Part shown: in pieces, positions 5,382 to 5,490 of the stretch
How positions within the stretch are numbered: the first letter of the stretch is position 1
How the letters are laid out: each line of letters opens with the position of its first letter
Source: Nitrospira lenta
GTDB taxonomy: Bacteria > Nitrospirota > Nitrospiria > Nitrospirales > Nitrospiraceae
DNA length: 5,490 nucleotides
NCBI GenBank assembly: GCA_945906715.1
Contig: CAMDRK010000196.1
Span: 1 to 5,490, forward strand
Direction of reading: 5' to 3'
Notes under the pieces: model-generated
What the model was told of the DNA's origin: nothing
The model's input: the letters and a program-made list of their open reading frames with translations, nothing else
Database searches by the model: none
Program-made: the position numbers and the translations under genes

Positions 5382-5490
5382 CTACACACCCGTGCCAAAT
5401 CCGAGCTGCCGCCAGGCTTCGTAGATGACCACAGCCACTGCGTTGGAAAGGTTGAGGCTCCGGTTTCCAGGAACCATGGGGACACGGATT
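5382..5490 (-). CDS. trmL: tRNA (cytidine(34)-2'-O)-methyltransferase, C-terminal end (partial)
   Basis: The last 35 codons of a gene that enters from the right edge and ends at the TAG at 5382-5384. The peptide carries the C-terminal SPOUT-family motif: IRVPMVPGNRSLNLSNAVAV followed by VIYEAWRQLGF. The stretch RSLNLSNAVAVVIYEA is highly characteristic of TrmL (formerly YibK), which adds a 2'-O-methyl group to the wobble base 34 of certain leucine tRNAs using S-adenosylmethionine bound in a knotted C-terminal fold. Family members are about 150-160 residues, so roughly the last quarter is visible. Other SpoU/TrmH enzymes share part of the motif, but NLSN with YEAWRQ points to TrmL. It converges on the J-domain gene. 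Confidence 0.88.
   Translation of the reverse strand, partial: IRVPMVPGNRSLNLSNAVAVVIYEAWRQLGFGTGV

Overview
The window reads as a stretch of ordinary bacterial chromosome carrying one unusual gene. It is moderately GC-rich, with normal bacterial start signals and short intergenic gaps. The intergenic gaps hold degenerate short repeats (CGTGARA-type near 1404-1435, TATGGCTAA-type near 5267-5354). Together with the style of the HicA, Tex and TrmL proteins, these remind me of Nitrospira (Nitrospirota). That assignment rests on memory and was not computed, so it is tentative.

Layout from left to right. A possible C-terminal end of an upstream gene (1-108, +) abuts a secreted concanavalin A-like (LamG / 3-keto-disaccharide hydrolase-like) protein (114-806, +). 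After a short gap with a small hairpin comes a compact hicA-hicB type II toxin-antitoxin pair (955-1366, +). A 309-base convergent gap with inverted repeats follows. Next is tex (1676-4096, -), a full-length transcription accessory / RNA-binding protein. A 269-base divergent gap separates tex from a J-domain protein (4366-5265, +). The window ends with a repeat-bearing convergent gap and the last 35 codons of trmL, a tRNA wobble-base 2'-O-methyltransferase (5382-5490, -).

The most interesting gene is the J-domain protein. Its N-terminus is a J domain with the HPD tripeptide intact, which should engage a DnaK-type Hsp70. A Ser/Pro/Thr-rich linker joins it to a C-terminal domain that I align by eye, almost without gaps in the core, to the ERCC4 (XPF/MUS81-type) nuclease fold. 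The VD-x-RE strand motif is kept, but the GD...ERK...D active-site motif is replaced by SG...KRM...E. It therefore looks like a chaperone-recruiting pseudonuclease, an architecture I do not recall as described.

The remaining genes are mostly housekeeping (tex, trmL) or common accessory types (hicAB). Apart from hicA-hicB, and possibly the first two reading frames, nothing here forms an obvious operon. Genes flip strand repeatedly, so functional links between neighbours should not be assumed.
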